Below, one piece after another: positions 1 through 7,212 of a DNA stretch of 17,667 bases. Positions within the stretch are counted from its first letter, which is position 1; each line of letters begins with the position of its first letter. A program made the translations under genes and the position numbers. Where the stretch lies: contig JAGLBH010000004.1 of the NCBI GenBank assembly GCA_018260285.1, positions 1 through 17,667 on the forward strand, written 5' to 3'. The notes below the pieces were generated by a model. The model saw only the letters and a list, made by a program, of their open reading frames with translations. It ran no database searches and was not told the origin of the DNA. The DNA comes from Arthrobacter sp. (GTDB lineage: Bacteria; Actinomycetota; Actinomycetes; Actinomycetales; Micrococcaceae).

Positions 1-2
1 TG

Positions 3-50
3 TCCGCCCTGATTGATCGGCTCGGGGAGACTGCGGAAACTGTGAGTTGA
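3..50 (+). CDS. C-terminal end of an unidentified upstream gene (possible)
   Basis: A reading frame enters from the left edge and stops with TGA at 48-50, giving only 15 codons (ending in GETAETVS). The other two forward frames hit stops within the first 17 bases. In related actinobacteria I remember a cinA-like gene upstream of clgR, and this tail could belong to it, but 15 residues are too few to identify a family. It may also be non-coding. Confidence 0.3.
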   Translation, partial: SALIDRLGETAETVS

Positions 51-67
51 CTTGCCTCCGGCCTGCA

Positions 68-195
68 GTTCGCCGCGAAAGAGCCTCGGGAGGGGCCTGA
101 CGCGGTGAAAAGCGGCTGTCAGCAGATAGGCTTGTGGGAGTCTTCAGCGCCCCTGCGGGAATAAGATCAGCTTCCTGCCCGTTGAGACTGTCAAC
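68..195 (+). promoter_or_regulatory. clgR upstream region: candidate -10 boxes and two short palindromes
   Basis: The 217 bases before clgR hold no gene after base 50. Two actinobacterial-type -10 hexamers are visible, TAGGCT at 127-132 and TAAGAT at 162-167, neither with a good -35. Two inverted repeats flank them: TTCGC-c-GCGAA at 69-79, and GTTGA-gactg-TCAAC at 181-195. The second lies about 14 bases downstream of TAAGAT, where a repressor or activator site near the transcription start would be expected. ClgR is known to control its own gene in some actinobacteria. However, the CGC-N5-GCG spacing of published ClgR sites is not reproduced here, so the binding protein is unknown. Confidence 0.3.
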
Positions 196-267
196 AGCCC
201 GTGGTCCGGCATCCTGCCTCGCCCGCTTCAAAGGGCTGGCCGTATGAACTCAGGAGTGAACATACCT

Positions 268-678
268 ATGGCAAAGCAACCCGTGTCCGTGAACGGCGTC
301 GTTCGTTGGCGTGATGTGGGCATGACGCAGACTGCACCCGCTCAGCCCGTGGAGCCCAAGATCATCATCTTGCGCCACGAGATTGGCGAAGTGCTCCGTG
401 AAGCACGCCAGCGGCAGGGCCGCACACTCCGCGAGGTGAGCCATGACGCCCGCGTCTCCCTCGGGTATCTCTCCGAGGTGGAGCGCGGACAGAAGGAGGC
501 GTCGAGCGAGCTGCTCGCCTCGATTGCAGAGGCGCTGGACGTCCCCATGTCCAACCTTCTGCGGGAGGTCTCGGAGCGCATTGCCGTCCAGGAGGGCGTG
601 CCCCTCGGGATGACGGTCCCGGACACCGTTCCGGACCAGATGGCCGCCAACTACGGAAAGTGCGCCGCAACAGCATGA
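268..678 (+). CDS. clgR: ClgR-type XRE-family transcriptional regulator
   Basis: This 136-residue DNA-binding protein belongs to the ClgR family, which in actinobacteria activates clp protease genes and some repair genes under stress. The Xre/Cro helix-turn-helix spans about residues 39-98. Its core, with [21 protein letters not shown] around residues 54-74, is nearly the family signature. I chose ATG 268 because CAGGAGTG (251-258) lies 9 bases upstream and the resulting N-terminus ([15 protein letters not shown]) resembles what I remember of Micrococcaceae homologues. ATG 244 has no Shine-Dalgarno sequence, and ATG 322 would remove this segment. The protein ends in CAATA, a small-residue tail that could be a protease recognition signal, as reported for Streptomyces ClgR. 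It sits upstream of DUF3046 and recA, its usual place in the group. Confidence 0.88.
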   Translation: MAKQPVSVNGVVRWRDVGMTQTAPAQPVEPKIIILRHEIGEVLREARQRQGRTLREVSHDARVSLGYLSEVERGQKEASSELLASIAEALDVPMSNLLREVSERIAVQEGVPLGMTVPDTVPDQMAANYGKCAATA

Positions 679-828
679 TCGCGAGCCCCGCAGCAGGGGT
701 GAGCAGGACGGCGAGCTGCCGGCCGGAGGAAGATGTCCTCTGGCGGGCGGCTCGCTTTCTTCCTGTCTGGGGGGCTCCCCGCCGGGGGCGCTCCAGTCTG
801 GCCAGCAGGCTCTGTCGAAAGGTGTGAA

Positions 829-1050
829 GTGAAGTTCAGCGAGTTGGATCGGCTCATGGGGGACGAGTTCGGGGCCTCCTATGCCTCCCTGCTCCGCAGC
901 ACCCTCAGCCTTCCGCTCGGAGGGGGCATGACGGCGGACGAGGCCCTGGCCGCGGGGGTTGACCCCAAGGCCGTCTGGGAGGCTGTCTGCGAGGTGCAGT
1001 CGGTGCCTCCTGAGCGCAGGCTCGGCAGGGACATCCCTCCGAAGAGATGA
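829..1050 (+). CDS. DUF3046 family protein
   Basis: This small acidic 73-residue protein of unknown function is typical of actinobacteria, where it is found next to recA. The recognisable family core runs from the N-terminus (KFSELDRLMGDEFGASYA) through MTADEALAAGVDPKAVWEAVCE at residues 34-54. The family is normally about 60-65 residues, so this copy has a slightly longer basic C-terminus (GRDIPPKR). I chose GTG 829 because family members begin at this point and GAAAGG (817-822) lies 6 bases before it. An in-frame ATG at 733 has a strong GGAGG at 725-729, only 3 bases away, and would add 32 Gly/Ala/Ser-rich residues; it cannot be excluded. The function is unknown. Confidence 0.75.
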   Translation: MKFSELDRLMGDEFGASYASLLRSTLSLPLGGGMTADEALAAGVDPKAVWEAVCEVQSVPPERRLGRDIPPKR

Positions 1051-1081
1051 CCCACGAGATGATCTGCCCGGAGACCCCGGT

Positions 1082-1097
1082 TCGAAAGTATGTTCGA
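1082..1097 (+). promoter_or_regulatory. SOS box (LexA operator) of recA
   Basis: TCGAAAGTATGTTCGA matches the actinobacterial/Bacillus-type SOS consensus TCGAAC-N4-GTTCGA at 11 of 12 defined positions; the only change is C to A at position 6. It lies 151 bases before the recA start codon and covers the candidate -35 and part of the spacer, so bound LexA would block the promoter. Confidence 0.85.
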
Positions 1098-1110
1098 GAG
1101 GCAGTAGGAT
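1082..1110 (+). promoter_or_regulatory. Candidate recA promoter
   Basis: TCGAAA (1082-1087, 4 of 6 to TTGACA) is separated by 17 bases from TAGGAT (1105-1110, 4 of 6 to TATAAT). Transcription would start near 1117 and give a leader of about 130 bases before recA. The -35 is the left half of the SOS box. The leader contains no recognised RNA element. Confidence 0.45.
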
Positions 1111-1248
1111 TGAACTGCTGAAAGTTATCCACGTTTGAGGCTTGCACGCTTAGAGTGTCCAAGTCCTTGCGTAGCGTTGGACTCAACAGCAGACACTGGT
1201 GAACGCTCCGGACTCCACGGAGCTCGCCCGATACGCAAAGGAAGCATC

Positions 1249-2304
1249 ATGGCAGCAGCTATGGACCGTGACAAGGCGCTTGAGACCGTTCTCGCGCAGA
1301 TCGACAAGCAGTTCGGCAAGGGTTCAGTCATGCGACTGGGCGATGAGACCCGTGCGCCGATTGAGACCATCTCCACGTCCTCCATCGCTCTGGACATCGC
1401 GCTGGGCATCGGAGGGCTTCCTCGCGGCCGCGTTGTGGAGATCTACGGCCCGGAGTCCTCCGGCAAGACCACGGTGGCTCTTCACGCAGTCGCCAACGCG
1501 CAGCGCAACGGCGGCCTTGCCGCCTTCATCGATGCAGAGCACGCCCTCGACCCCGAGTACGCCAAGCGGCTCGGGGTGGACACGGATGCCCTCCTCGTCT
1601 CCCAGCCGGACACGGGCGAACAGGCCCTTGAGATCATGGACATGCTCGTGAGCTCCGGCGCCATTGACATCGTGGTCATCGACTCCGTGGCGGCGCTTGT
1701 GCCGAAGGCAGAAATCGAAGGCGAGATGGGCGACTCCCACGTGGGTCTCCAGGCGCGTCTCATGTCCCAGGCTCTCCGCAAGATCACGGGGCGCCTCAGC
1801 CAGACCAAGACCACGGCGATCTTCATCAACCAGCTGCGCGAGAAGATCGGCGTCTTCTTCGGGTCCCCGGAGACCACGACCGGCGGCAAGGCCTTGAAGT
1901 TCTACGCCTCTGTGCGCATCGACGTGCGTCGCATCGAGACGCTCAAAGAGGGCACTGAGCCGGTCGGCAACCGCACGCGCGCCAAGATCGTGAAGAACAA
2001 GATGGCTCCGCCCTTCAAGCAGGCTGAGTTTGACATCATCTACGGCCAGGGCATCTCCCGCGAGGGCGGGCTTCTGGACTTGGGCGTCGAGCACAACATC
2101 GTCAAGAAGTCTGGCGCCTGGTTCACCTATGAGGGCGACCAGCTCGGGCAGGGCAAGGAGAAGGCCCGCACCTTCCTCAAGGACAACCCCGAGCTTGCGA
2201 ACGAGATCGAGCGTCGCATCCGCGAGAAGGTCGGGATTGACAAGGTGACCGTGGACGAGTCTGCCGCCGCAGCTGACGAGGCTCCTGAGGATGCCTCCTT
2301 CTAG
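1249..2304 (+). CDS. recA: RecA recombinase
   Basis: RecA polymerises on single-stranded DNA, catalyses strand exchange and, as the activated filament, triggers LexA self-cleavage, so it is the sensor of the SOS response. The 351-residue length is normal. Visible motifs are Walker A GPESSGKT at 67-74, the catalytic glutamate of [10 protein letters not shown] at E97, Walker B VVIDS at 142-146, and the DNA-binding L2 loop with [22 protein letters not shown] from about 192. The C-terminus is acidic (DEAPED), as usual. ATG 1249 has AAAGGA at 1237-1242, 6 bases away, and starts at the conserved N-terminus; the frame is open further upstream to 1135, but that sequence is leader. An 11/12 SOS box lies upstream. 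The downstream recX overlaps by 14 bases, so the two are probably co-transcribed. Confidence 0.99.
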   Translation: MAAAMDRDKALETVLAQIDKQFGKGSVMRLGDETRAPIETISTSSIALDIALGIGGLPRGRVVEIYGPESSGKTTVALHAVANAQRNGGLAAFIDAEHALDPEYAKRLGVDTDALLVSQPDTGEQALEIMDMLVSSGAIDIVVIDSVAALVPKAEIEGEMGDSHVGLQARLMSQALRKITGRLSQTKTTAIFINQLREKIGVFFGSPETTTGGKALKFYASVRIDVRRIETLKEGTEPVGNRTRAKIVKNKMAPPFKQAEFDIIYGQGISREGGLLDLGVEHNIVKKSGAWFTYEGDQLGQGKEKARTFLKDNPELANEIERRIREKVGIDKVTVDESAAAADEAPEDASF

Positions 2305-2953
2305 CCCCGCGGCTGAGAGGGGCGGCAGGGCAGAAGGAGCTTCTTCCGGGGCGTCTCCTTCTGCCCTGGAGGAGCTTCGGGCGGCGCTGGAGGAGTATGA
2401 GCGCGGTCAGCGCTCGGGTGACAGTCAGGCCCGGAGAGAGCGGCTGCTCCAGGAGGAGCAGGCGCGGCAGACGGCGACTCGCTCCCTCAACGCGGCCCCG
2501 CGGACGCGGGCTCAGCTCGAGGGGAAGCTCTCGGAGAAGGGCCTTCCGGAGGACGTGATCGCCTCAGTGCTTGATCGCTATGAGGAAGTCGGCCTGGTCG
2601 ATGACCTGGAGTTCGCCCGGGGCTGGATTCGCTCCCGCGCCGAGCAGAAGGGGCTTGCAGCCGTTGCGCTCCGGGAAGAGCTCAAGCGCAAAGGAATCGC
2701 AGCCTCGACCGTGGAGCAGGCCCTGGGGGAAATCCTGGATGATGAGCGGGAGGCCTCCGCAGGGGAAGACCTTGCCCGGGCCAAGGCTCGCGCCGTCGTG
2801 CGCCGCATGGGAGCAGAGAACCTGCAGACCCGCCAGGAGCAGGACAAGGCCCTGAGAAAAATCGTGGCCGCCGTGGCGAGAAAGGGACATTCTCCCGGAA
2901 GCGCTTTCGGGTGGGCTCGGGAGGCTTTGGCCGAGGAATTGCGCTCCGCCTAA
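2291..2953 (+). CDS. recX: Regulatory protein RecX
   Basis: RecX binds and limits RecA filaments, restraining recombination and SOS signalling. This 220-residue version has a charged, low-similarity N-terminal stretch of about 60 residues, followed by the helical repeats typical of the family: [20 protein letters not shown] with [21 protein letters not shown], then the [17 protein letters not shown] segment. The ATG lies inside the last codons of recA (14-base overlap), preceded by CTGAGG, so translation is probably coupled and keeps RecX in proportion to RecA. Length is at the upper end of the actinobacterial range because of the N-terminal extension. No later in-frame start has a better Shine-Dalgarno sequence. 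Confidence 0.95.
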   Translation: MPPSSPAAERGGRAEGASSGASPSALEELRAALEEYERGQRSGDSQARRERLLQEEQARQTATRSLNAAPRTRAQLEGKLSEKGLPEDVIASVLDRYEEVGLVDDLEFARGWIRSRAEQKGLAAVALREELKRKGIAASTVEQALGEILDDEREASAGEDLARAKARAVVRRMGAENLQTRQEQDKALRKIVAAVARKGHSPGSAFGWAREALAEELRSA

Positions 2954-2974
2954 ACTTGGAAGGTGAACACTCAG

Positions 2975-4504
2975 ATGATCGACTCTCCTCGCCAGCGCAC
3001 CTACGAAGTCCGGACCTTCGGCTGCCAAATGAACGTCCATGACTCGGAGCGCATGGCTGGTCTTCTGGAGGACGCGGGCCTGGTGCCAGTGAGCGAGGGG
3101 CAGGCGGACGTCGTTGTCTTCAATACGTGCGCGGTGCGCGAGAACGCTGACAACAAGCTCTACGGAAATCTCGGTCTCCTGGCCCCGGTCAAGGAGAAGA
3201 ACCCGGACCTCCAGATCGCCGTCGGCGGATGCCTGGCGCAGAAGGACCAGGCGGCGATTGCGGAGAAGGCCCCGTGGGTGGATGTCGTGTTCGGCACCCA
3301 CAATGTGGGGTCGCTGCCCGTTCTGCTGGAGCGGGCGCGCCACAACAAGAGGGCTGAGGTCGAGATCCTTGAGTCCCTCGATGTGTTCCCCTCCACTCTC
3401 CCCACCAAGCGGGAGTCCGTGCACTCGGGATGGGTCTCCATTTCTGTCGGGTGCAATAACACGTGCACCTTCTGCATCGTCCCCAGTCTGCGAGGCAAGG
3501 AGCGGGACCGCCGTCCCGGGGAGATCCTTGCTGAAATCGAGGCGCTCGTTGCCGACGGAGTGATCGAGGTGACCCTCCTCGGCCAGAACGTCAACTCCTA
3601 TGGAGTCGAGTTCGGGGACCGTCTCGCCTTCGGCAAGCTCCTGCGGGCCTGCGGCGAGATCCCTGGGCTTGAGCGCGTGCGATTCACGAGCCCTCATCCT
3701 GCAGCCTTCACGGATGACGTCATCGAGGCGATGGCGGAGACCCACAATGTCATGCCACAGCTCCACATGCCGCTCCAGTCCGGGTCTGACAAAGTTCTCA
3801 AGGACATGAGACGCTCCTACCGATCCGCCAAGTTCTTGGGCATCCTTGAGAAAGTGCGGCAGCGGATGCCCGACGCGGCCATCTCCACGGACATCATCGT
3901 CGGCTTCCCCGGGGAGACCGAAGAGGATTTCCAGGAGACCCTGCGCGTGGTCGAGGAGTCGCGCTTCGCCACGGCCTTCACCTTCCAGTACTCCAAGCGT
4001 CCGGGCACCCCGGCGGCAGAGCTGCCGGACCAGCTGCCCAAGGCAGTGGTCCAGGAGCGGTTCGAGCGACTGACGGCATTGCAGGACCGCATCTCCCGCG
4101 AGGAGAACGAGAGACAGGTGGGCCGGCAGGTGGAGCTCCTCGTCACGGAGAAGACCGGACGGCGCGGCGGAGAGACCGGGCGTCTGACTGGCCGCGCTCC
4201 GGACCAGAGGCTGGTCCACTTCAGCGTTCCCGACGGGTCTGAGATCCCTCGCCCGGGGGACATGGTGACGGTGACAATCACAGAAGCGGCAGGGTTCCAC
4301 CTGGTGGCGGACGTGGAGCAGGGCGAGTATGCCCTCCGGCGCACTCGGGCCGGAGACGCCTGGGACCGGTCGCAGGCGGATTCGTGCGGCATTCCTGTGC
4401 AGCCGGGGACTGCTTCCGGCGCCTCCGCGGCACCGCGGGCTGTCAGCCTGGGCATGCCTCTCCTTCCGCCTCGGGGAGCAGCCGCAGATCGCTCCGAGCC
4501 ATGA
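2975..4504 (+). CDS. miaB: tRNA-2-methylthio-N6-dimethylallyladenosine synthase MiaB
   Basis: This radical-SAM methylthiotransferase converts i6A to ms2i6A at position 37 of tRNAs that read U-starting codons. With the start at 2975 it has 509 residues. The N-terminal domain shows the three cluster-binding cysteines C17 (TFGCQMN), C52 (NTCAVRENA) and C86 (GGCLAQ). The radical-SAM motif CNNTCTFC gives C160, C164 and C167. A TRAM domain follows near residues 380-455, then the RRTRAGDAW and VSLGMP segments that I remember from other actinobacterial MiaB proteins. The GTG at 2963 overlaps the Shine-Dalgarno GGAAGG (2958-2963), so ATG 2975, 11 bases after it, is preferred. recX ends 21 bases upstream, and the stop overlaps the miaA start (ATGA). 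Confidence 0.96.
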   Translation: MIDSPRQRTYEVRTFGCQMNVHDSERMAGLLEDAGLVPVSEGQADVVVFNTCAVRENADNKLYGNLGLLAPVKEKNPDLQIAVGGCLAQKDQAAIAEKAPWVDVVFGTHNVGSLPVLLERARHNKRAEVEILESLDVFPSTLPTKRESVHSGWVSISVGCNNTCTFCIVPSLRGKERDRRPGEILAEIEALVADGVIEVTLLGQNVNSYGVEFGDRLAFGKLLRACGEIPGLERVRFTSPHPAAFTDDVIEAMAETHNVMPQLHMPLQSGSDKVLKDMRRSYRSAKFLGILEKVRQRMPDAAISTDIIVGFPGETEEDFQETLRVVEESRFATAFTFQYSKRPGTPAAELPDQLPKAVVQERFERLTALQDRISREENERQVGRQVELLVTEKTGRRGGETGRLTGRAPDQRLVHFSVPDGSEIPRPGDMVTVTITEAAGFHLVADVEQGEYALRRTRAGDAWDRSQADSCGIPVQPGTASGASAAPRAVSLGMPLLPPRGAAADRSEP

Positions 4505-5430
4505 CCGGATCCCAGCCCCTGATCGCCGTCGTCGGGGCCACGGGCACCGGCAAAAGCGATCTTGCGCTGGACCTTGCCGAAGCGCTCGACGGAGAGATCG
4601 TCAACACCGATTCGATGCAGTTCTACCGCGGAATGGACATCGGGACGGCCAAGCTGTCCGAGGAGGAGCGCCGAGGCGTGCCCCACCATCTGCTGGATTT
4701 CCTGGCGGTGAGAGACGAGGCGAGCGTCGCGGACTTCCAGACCCTGGCTCGGGCTGCAGTGGCAGAGATCAGAGCGCGCGGGAAGAGGCCTGTTCTCGTG
4801 GGCGGGTCTGGACTGTATGTCAGAGCGGCGCTGGACGTCATCGAGTTTCCCCCGACTGATCCTGCCGTTCGGCAGGCCCTCGAGAAGGAAGCCGAGCGAG
4901 ACGGGATCAGCGCCCTCGCAGAGCGACTGAGGTCCGTGGACCCCGTGTCCGCGGATCGCCTCTCGGATGACCGCCGTGTCATTCGCGCGCTGGAGGTCTA
5001 CGAGATCACCGGCCGCCCCTTCGCCTCCTACATGCCCCAGCGGGAGTACTGTGAGCCGACGCGGCAGATCGGGCTTCGCATTCCCCGGCCTCTCCTGCAC
5101 GAGCGCCTTGAAGCGCGAGTCCGCCGCATGATGGACCAGGGGCTCGTCGAGGAGGTGCGTGCGCTCATCCCTCAGGGGCTGAAAGAAGCGCGCACAGCGT
5201 CCCGGGCCATCGGATACAGACAGGCCTTGGGCGTCATCGAAGGGGAGCTGACGGAGGCAGAGGCCATCGACTCGACGGTCACGGCAACGCGCCAGTTCGC
5301 CCGGCGGCAGGAGACCTGGTTCTCCGCAGACCCCCGGGTCGAGTGGTTCGACCCCGCTGAGCCCGCTCTGCTCGATCGCGTTCTGGGAGCCTCGGACGTC
5401 TCGAAAGACGCAGGCGCGTCAGAGACGTAG
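4501..5430 (+). CDS. miaA: tRNA dimethylallyltransferase MiaA
   Basis: MiaA transfers a dimethylallyl group to A37 of tRNA, making the i6A substrate used by MiaB, so the two adjacent genes catalyse consecutive steps. The 309-residue length is typical. Visible motifs are the P-loop GATGTGKS at 12-19, [17 protein letters not shown] at about 35-51 (substrate and tRNA A37 region), VPHHLLDF at about 60-67, GGSGLYVRA, and [11 protein letters not shown] near the C-terminal part. The start is fixed by the ATGA overlap with the miaB stop; the open frame further upstream is only the shadow of the miaB tail. Translational coupling with miaB is likely. Confidence 0.97.
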   Translation: MTGSQPLIAVVGATGTGKSDLALDLAEALDGEIVNTDSMQFYRGMDIGTAKLSEEERRGVPHHLLDFLAVRDEASVADFQTLARAAVAEIRARGKRPVLVGGSGLYVRAALDVIEFPPTDPAVRQALEKEAERDGISALAERLRSVDPVSADRLSDDRRVIRALEVYEITGRPFASYMPQREYCEPTRQIGLRIPRPLLHERLEARVRRMMDQGLVEEVRALIPQGLKEARTASRAIGYRQALGVIEGELTEAEAIDSTVTATRQFARRQETWFSADPRVEWFDPAEPALLDRVLGASDVSKDAGASET

Positions 5431-5433
5431 GCT
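5428..5433 (+). promoter_or_regulatory. Candidate -10 box for leaderless dapF transcription
   Basis: TAGGCT overlaps the miaA stop codon and ends 6 bases before the dapF ATG. Actinobacterial leaderless genes typically have TANNNT about 6-7 bases before the start codon. The same TAGGCTTGA string stands at the same distance before hisC. No convincing -35 is visible. Confidence 0.35.
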
Positions 5434-5439
5434 TGAGAT

Positions 5440-6417
5440 ATGACACTCACTGCACGACTTCCCTTTGCCAAGGGCCATGCCACCGGAAACGACTTCGTCC
5501 TCATCTCCGACCCGGAGGGAGCGCTTGACCTCACTGCAGAGCGAGTCGCCCTCTGGTGCGATCGTCACCGGGGCATCGGCGGAGACGGGCTGATCCGAGC
5601 GGTGCGCACCGCAGCGATCCACGAAGGGGCCGGACTGCTGCAGGCAGACCCTCGGGCCGAGTGGTTCATGGACTACCGCAATGCGGACGGAAGCATCGCG
5701 GAAATGTGCGGCAACGGTGTGCGGGCTTTCGTCCATTTCCTTCGCGCGGAGGGGCTCGTCTCCCTGGCCGTGGGGGAGGAGCTCGCCATCGGAACGCGGG
5801 CGGGCGTCAAGACCGTCGTGCGCGTGGCCGCTGACGCCGTGGCGGCGATTCCGCCAGAGACCTCGCCTGAAGGCGTTCCCGGACTGGGGGAGACGGCACA
5901 CTACGCTGTGGATTTGGGGCCGTGGAGCCTCGCTGAGCCCGAGAAGGCCCAGGCTCAGGGGGCAGACGCCGTCGTCCATGCGCCCGGGCTGGACGTCCCG
6001 CGCCCTGCCCTGAGCGTCTCCATGGGGAACCCTCACACTGTGCTGGCCCTGGCCCATGAAGAAGAGCTCGCGGCGGTGTCCCTCCATGCGGAGCCCCAGG
6101 TCGAGCCGCGCCCGCTGGCAGGGACGAACGTGGAGTTCGTCGTTCCCCAGGAGCACGGCATTCACGACGGCTACGGGGAGATCTCGATGCGCGTGTACGA
6201 GCGGGGTGTGGGGGAGACGCTCTCCTGTGGGACGGGCGCGGCGGCGGCCGCTGCCGCAGTGCGCTTCTGGGCAGGGCCGTCAGCCCCGTCGCAGTGGGCA
6301 GTCAGCGTGCCCGGCGGCACTGTGCGCGTGACCTTCCAGCCGTCGCCCGACGGCACGGAGCACTGCGTCCTGTCGGGCCCCGCCGTCGTCGTCGCGAGAG
6401 GCGACGCCGCGCTCTGA
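5440..6417 (+). CDS. dapF: Diaminopimelate epimerase DapF
   Basis: DapF is a cofactor-independent racemase that converts LL-diaminopimelate to the meso form, the precursor of lysine and, in some actinobacteria, of the cell-wall cross-link. This 325-residue protein has both catalytic cysteines, C90 in MCGNGVRAF and C263 in LSCGTGAAAA, plus the KGHATGNDFV start and the MGNPH motif at about 195-199. It is somewhat longer than the E. coli enzyme (274 residues) because of insertions around residues 55-75 and 135-190, as I remember for actinobacterial homologues. The miaA stop is 9 bases upstream. There is no good Shine-Dalgarno sequence, which fits the leaderless promoter noted just before it. It ends 5 bases from the convergent methyltransferase gene. 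Confidence 0.96.
   Translation: MTLTARLPFAKGHATGNDFVLISDPEGALDLTAERVALWCDRHRGIGGDGLIRAVRTAAIHEGAGLLQADPRAEWFMDYRNADGSIAEMCGNGVRAFVHFLRAEGLVSLAVGEELAIGTRAGVKTVVRVAADAVAAIPPETSPEGVPGLGETAHYAVDLGPWSLAEPEKAQAQGADAVVHAPGLDVPRPALSVSMGNPHTVLALAHEEELAAVSLHAEPQVEPRPLAGTNVEFVVPQEHGIHDGYGEISMRVYERGVGETLSCGTGAAAAAAAVRFWAGPSAPSQWAVSVPGGTVRVTFQPSPDGTEHCVLSGPAVVVARGDAAL
6390..6406. other. Perfect 6-bp hairpin at the end of dapF
   Basis: CGTCGC-gagag-GCGACG forms a GC-rich stem-loop just inside the dapF 3' end. It is not followed by a T-run on either strand, so it is at best a weak intrinsic terminator. It is noted because the two convergent genes here have almost no space for one. Confidence 0.25.
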
Positions 6418-6422
6418 TCCCT

Positions 6423-7076
6423 TCAGCCGGCGCGGGCGATGCGGAGGATGCGGAAGCCCTTGTCGAGGGCCTCGCGCGTGACTGTGAACCCCTCGGGCAG
6501 ATGCTCGCCGAGCCAGGTCTGGAGGGAGTCTGCGCCGAGGTTCTTCTGGACGACCAGCCAGGCGGATCCGCCCGGCTTGAGCCGAGGCAGCCAGGTGAGA
6601 AGAATCGTGTGGAGCACCTCCTTGCCCACGCGAATCGGGGGGTTTGAGTAGATGCGGTCGAACATCTGGCCTGCGGGGATGGCCTCAGGCTGACCTGCCG
6701 TCACCTCAAGGCCTGCGGCCTGGGCGTTCCGCTGCGCCAGGTCGAGGGAGCGCTCGTTGACGTCGACGGCGAACAGCGTCGCCGTGGGATCGCTGAGGCC
6801 TGCCGTGAGGATGATGGGGCCCCAGCCGCAGCCGATGTCCAGGACGTCCTCGCCCTCAGCTGCGAGAGGGCCGAAAGGCGCGTGCTTGAGAAGAATGGCG
6901 GTGCCCTTGTCGATCCCGGACGGGGAGAAGATTCCGCTCGCGGTCGTCACGCTCACCGAGCGCCCGGCCAGCGTGACGGAGAATCGCTTCTCCTGGGCAG
7001 GAGTGCTCGGGGCTGCGGTGAAGTAGTGGTCCTGGGAGTGGGCGGCAGCGCCCTGCGGTGCAGACATGCCTTCCAT
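6423..7076 (-). CDS. RsmC/YbxB-like class I SAM-dependent methyltransferase
   Basis: This probable RNA methyltransferase is related to RsmC (16S rRNA m2G1207) and the small Gram-positive relatives often annotated YbxB-like. The 217-residue protein corresponds to the catalytic half only. Motifs are DHYFTAAPST near the N-terminus (about 16-25), GIFSPSGIDKGTAILL at 48-63, the SAM-binding DIGCGWGP at 80-87, the acidic residue D105 in FAVDVNE, and SNPPI at 144-148 (catalytic NPP motif). Start choice is uncertain: 7076 has a partial GCGGA ahead, 7067 has GGAAGG only one base away, and 7118 adds 14 unneeded residues. The gene is divergent from hflX and convergent with dapF. The precise target base is inferred, not visible. 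Confidence 0.85.
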   Translation of the reverse strand: MEGMSAPQGAAAHSQDHYFTAAPSTPAQEKRFSVTLAGRSVSVTTASGIFSPSGIDKGTAILLKHAPFGPLAAEGEDVLDIGCGWGPIILTAGLSDPTATLFAVDVNERSLDLAQRNAQAAGLEVTAGQPEAIPAGQMFDRIYSNPPIRVGKEVLHTILLTWLPRLKPGGSAWLVVQKNLGADSLQTWLGEHLPEGFTVTREALDKGFRILRIARAG

Positions 7077-7118
7077 GCTATCCGCAGGCCAGAAGTGATA
7101 CGGTTTACTCAATCGCAT

Positions 7119-7189
7119 CTTCGGCGGTCAGCGAAGGCGCCGCAGCGCCCTCTCCCCACCGCCTAAGATGAGGACAGGCCCTACAGGGC
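7119..7189 (+). promoter_or_regulatory. Divergent control region upstream of hflX
   Basis: Between the methyltransferase and hflX lie an inverted repeat CTTCG-N8-CGAAG (7119-7136), a candidate -10 TAAGAT (7164-7169) and a second palindrome GCCCT-ac-AGGGC (7178-7189). The TAAGAT would start transcription near 7176 and give a leader of about 37 bases before hflX. The right arm of the first repeat, GCGAAG, fits one half of published corynebacterial ClgR sites, but the spacing is one base too long. No clear -35 is seen. Confidence 0.35.
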
Positions 7190-7212
7190 ACCTTTGAACA
7201 GTAAGGAATCTG

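Noticed and set aside
1135..1156. A second, LexA-independent (RecA-NDp/PafBC-type) recA promoter: TTGAGGCTT ... TAGAGT
   Set aside because: It recalls the mycobacterial pattern TTGTCRGTG-N8-TANNNT, but only about 5 of 9 left-half bases match and the spacer is 7, not 8. Too weak to call.
1149..1161. CTTAGAGTGTCCA occurs both here and at 11589-11601 near the lexA start
   Set aside because: One or two shared 13-mers are expected by chance in a window of this size, and the orientation relative to the genes differs.
1135..1248. N-terminal extension of recA to 1135
   Set aside because: The frame is open, but RecA proteins begin at the [12 protein letters not shown] segment, and AAAGGA sits correctly before 1249.
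2564..4300. A 578-codon open frame on the minus strand
   Set aside because: It is antisense to recX and miaB, both well supported, with no motif and no ribosome site of note.
4319..4504. Unusual C-terminal tail of MiaB beyond the TRAM domain
   Set aside because: RRTRAGDAW and the LGMP segment are, as far as I remember, normal in actinobacterial MiaB, so this is not a fusion or frameshift.
3817..5100. A 427-codon open frame on the minus strand
   Set aside because: It is antisense to the end of miaB and most of miaA, and its composition (Arg, Ser and Pro-rich tracts) is that of a frame shadow.
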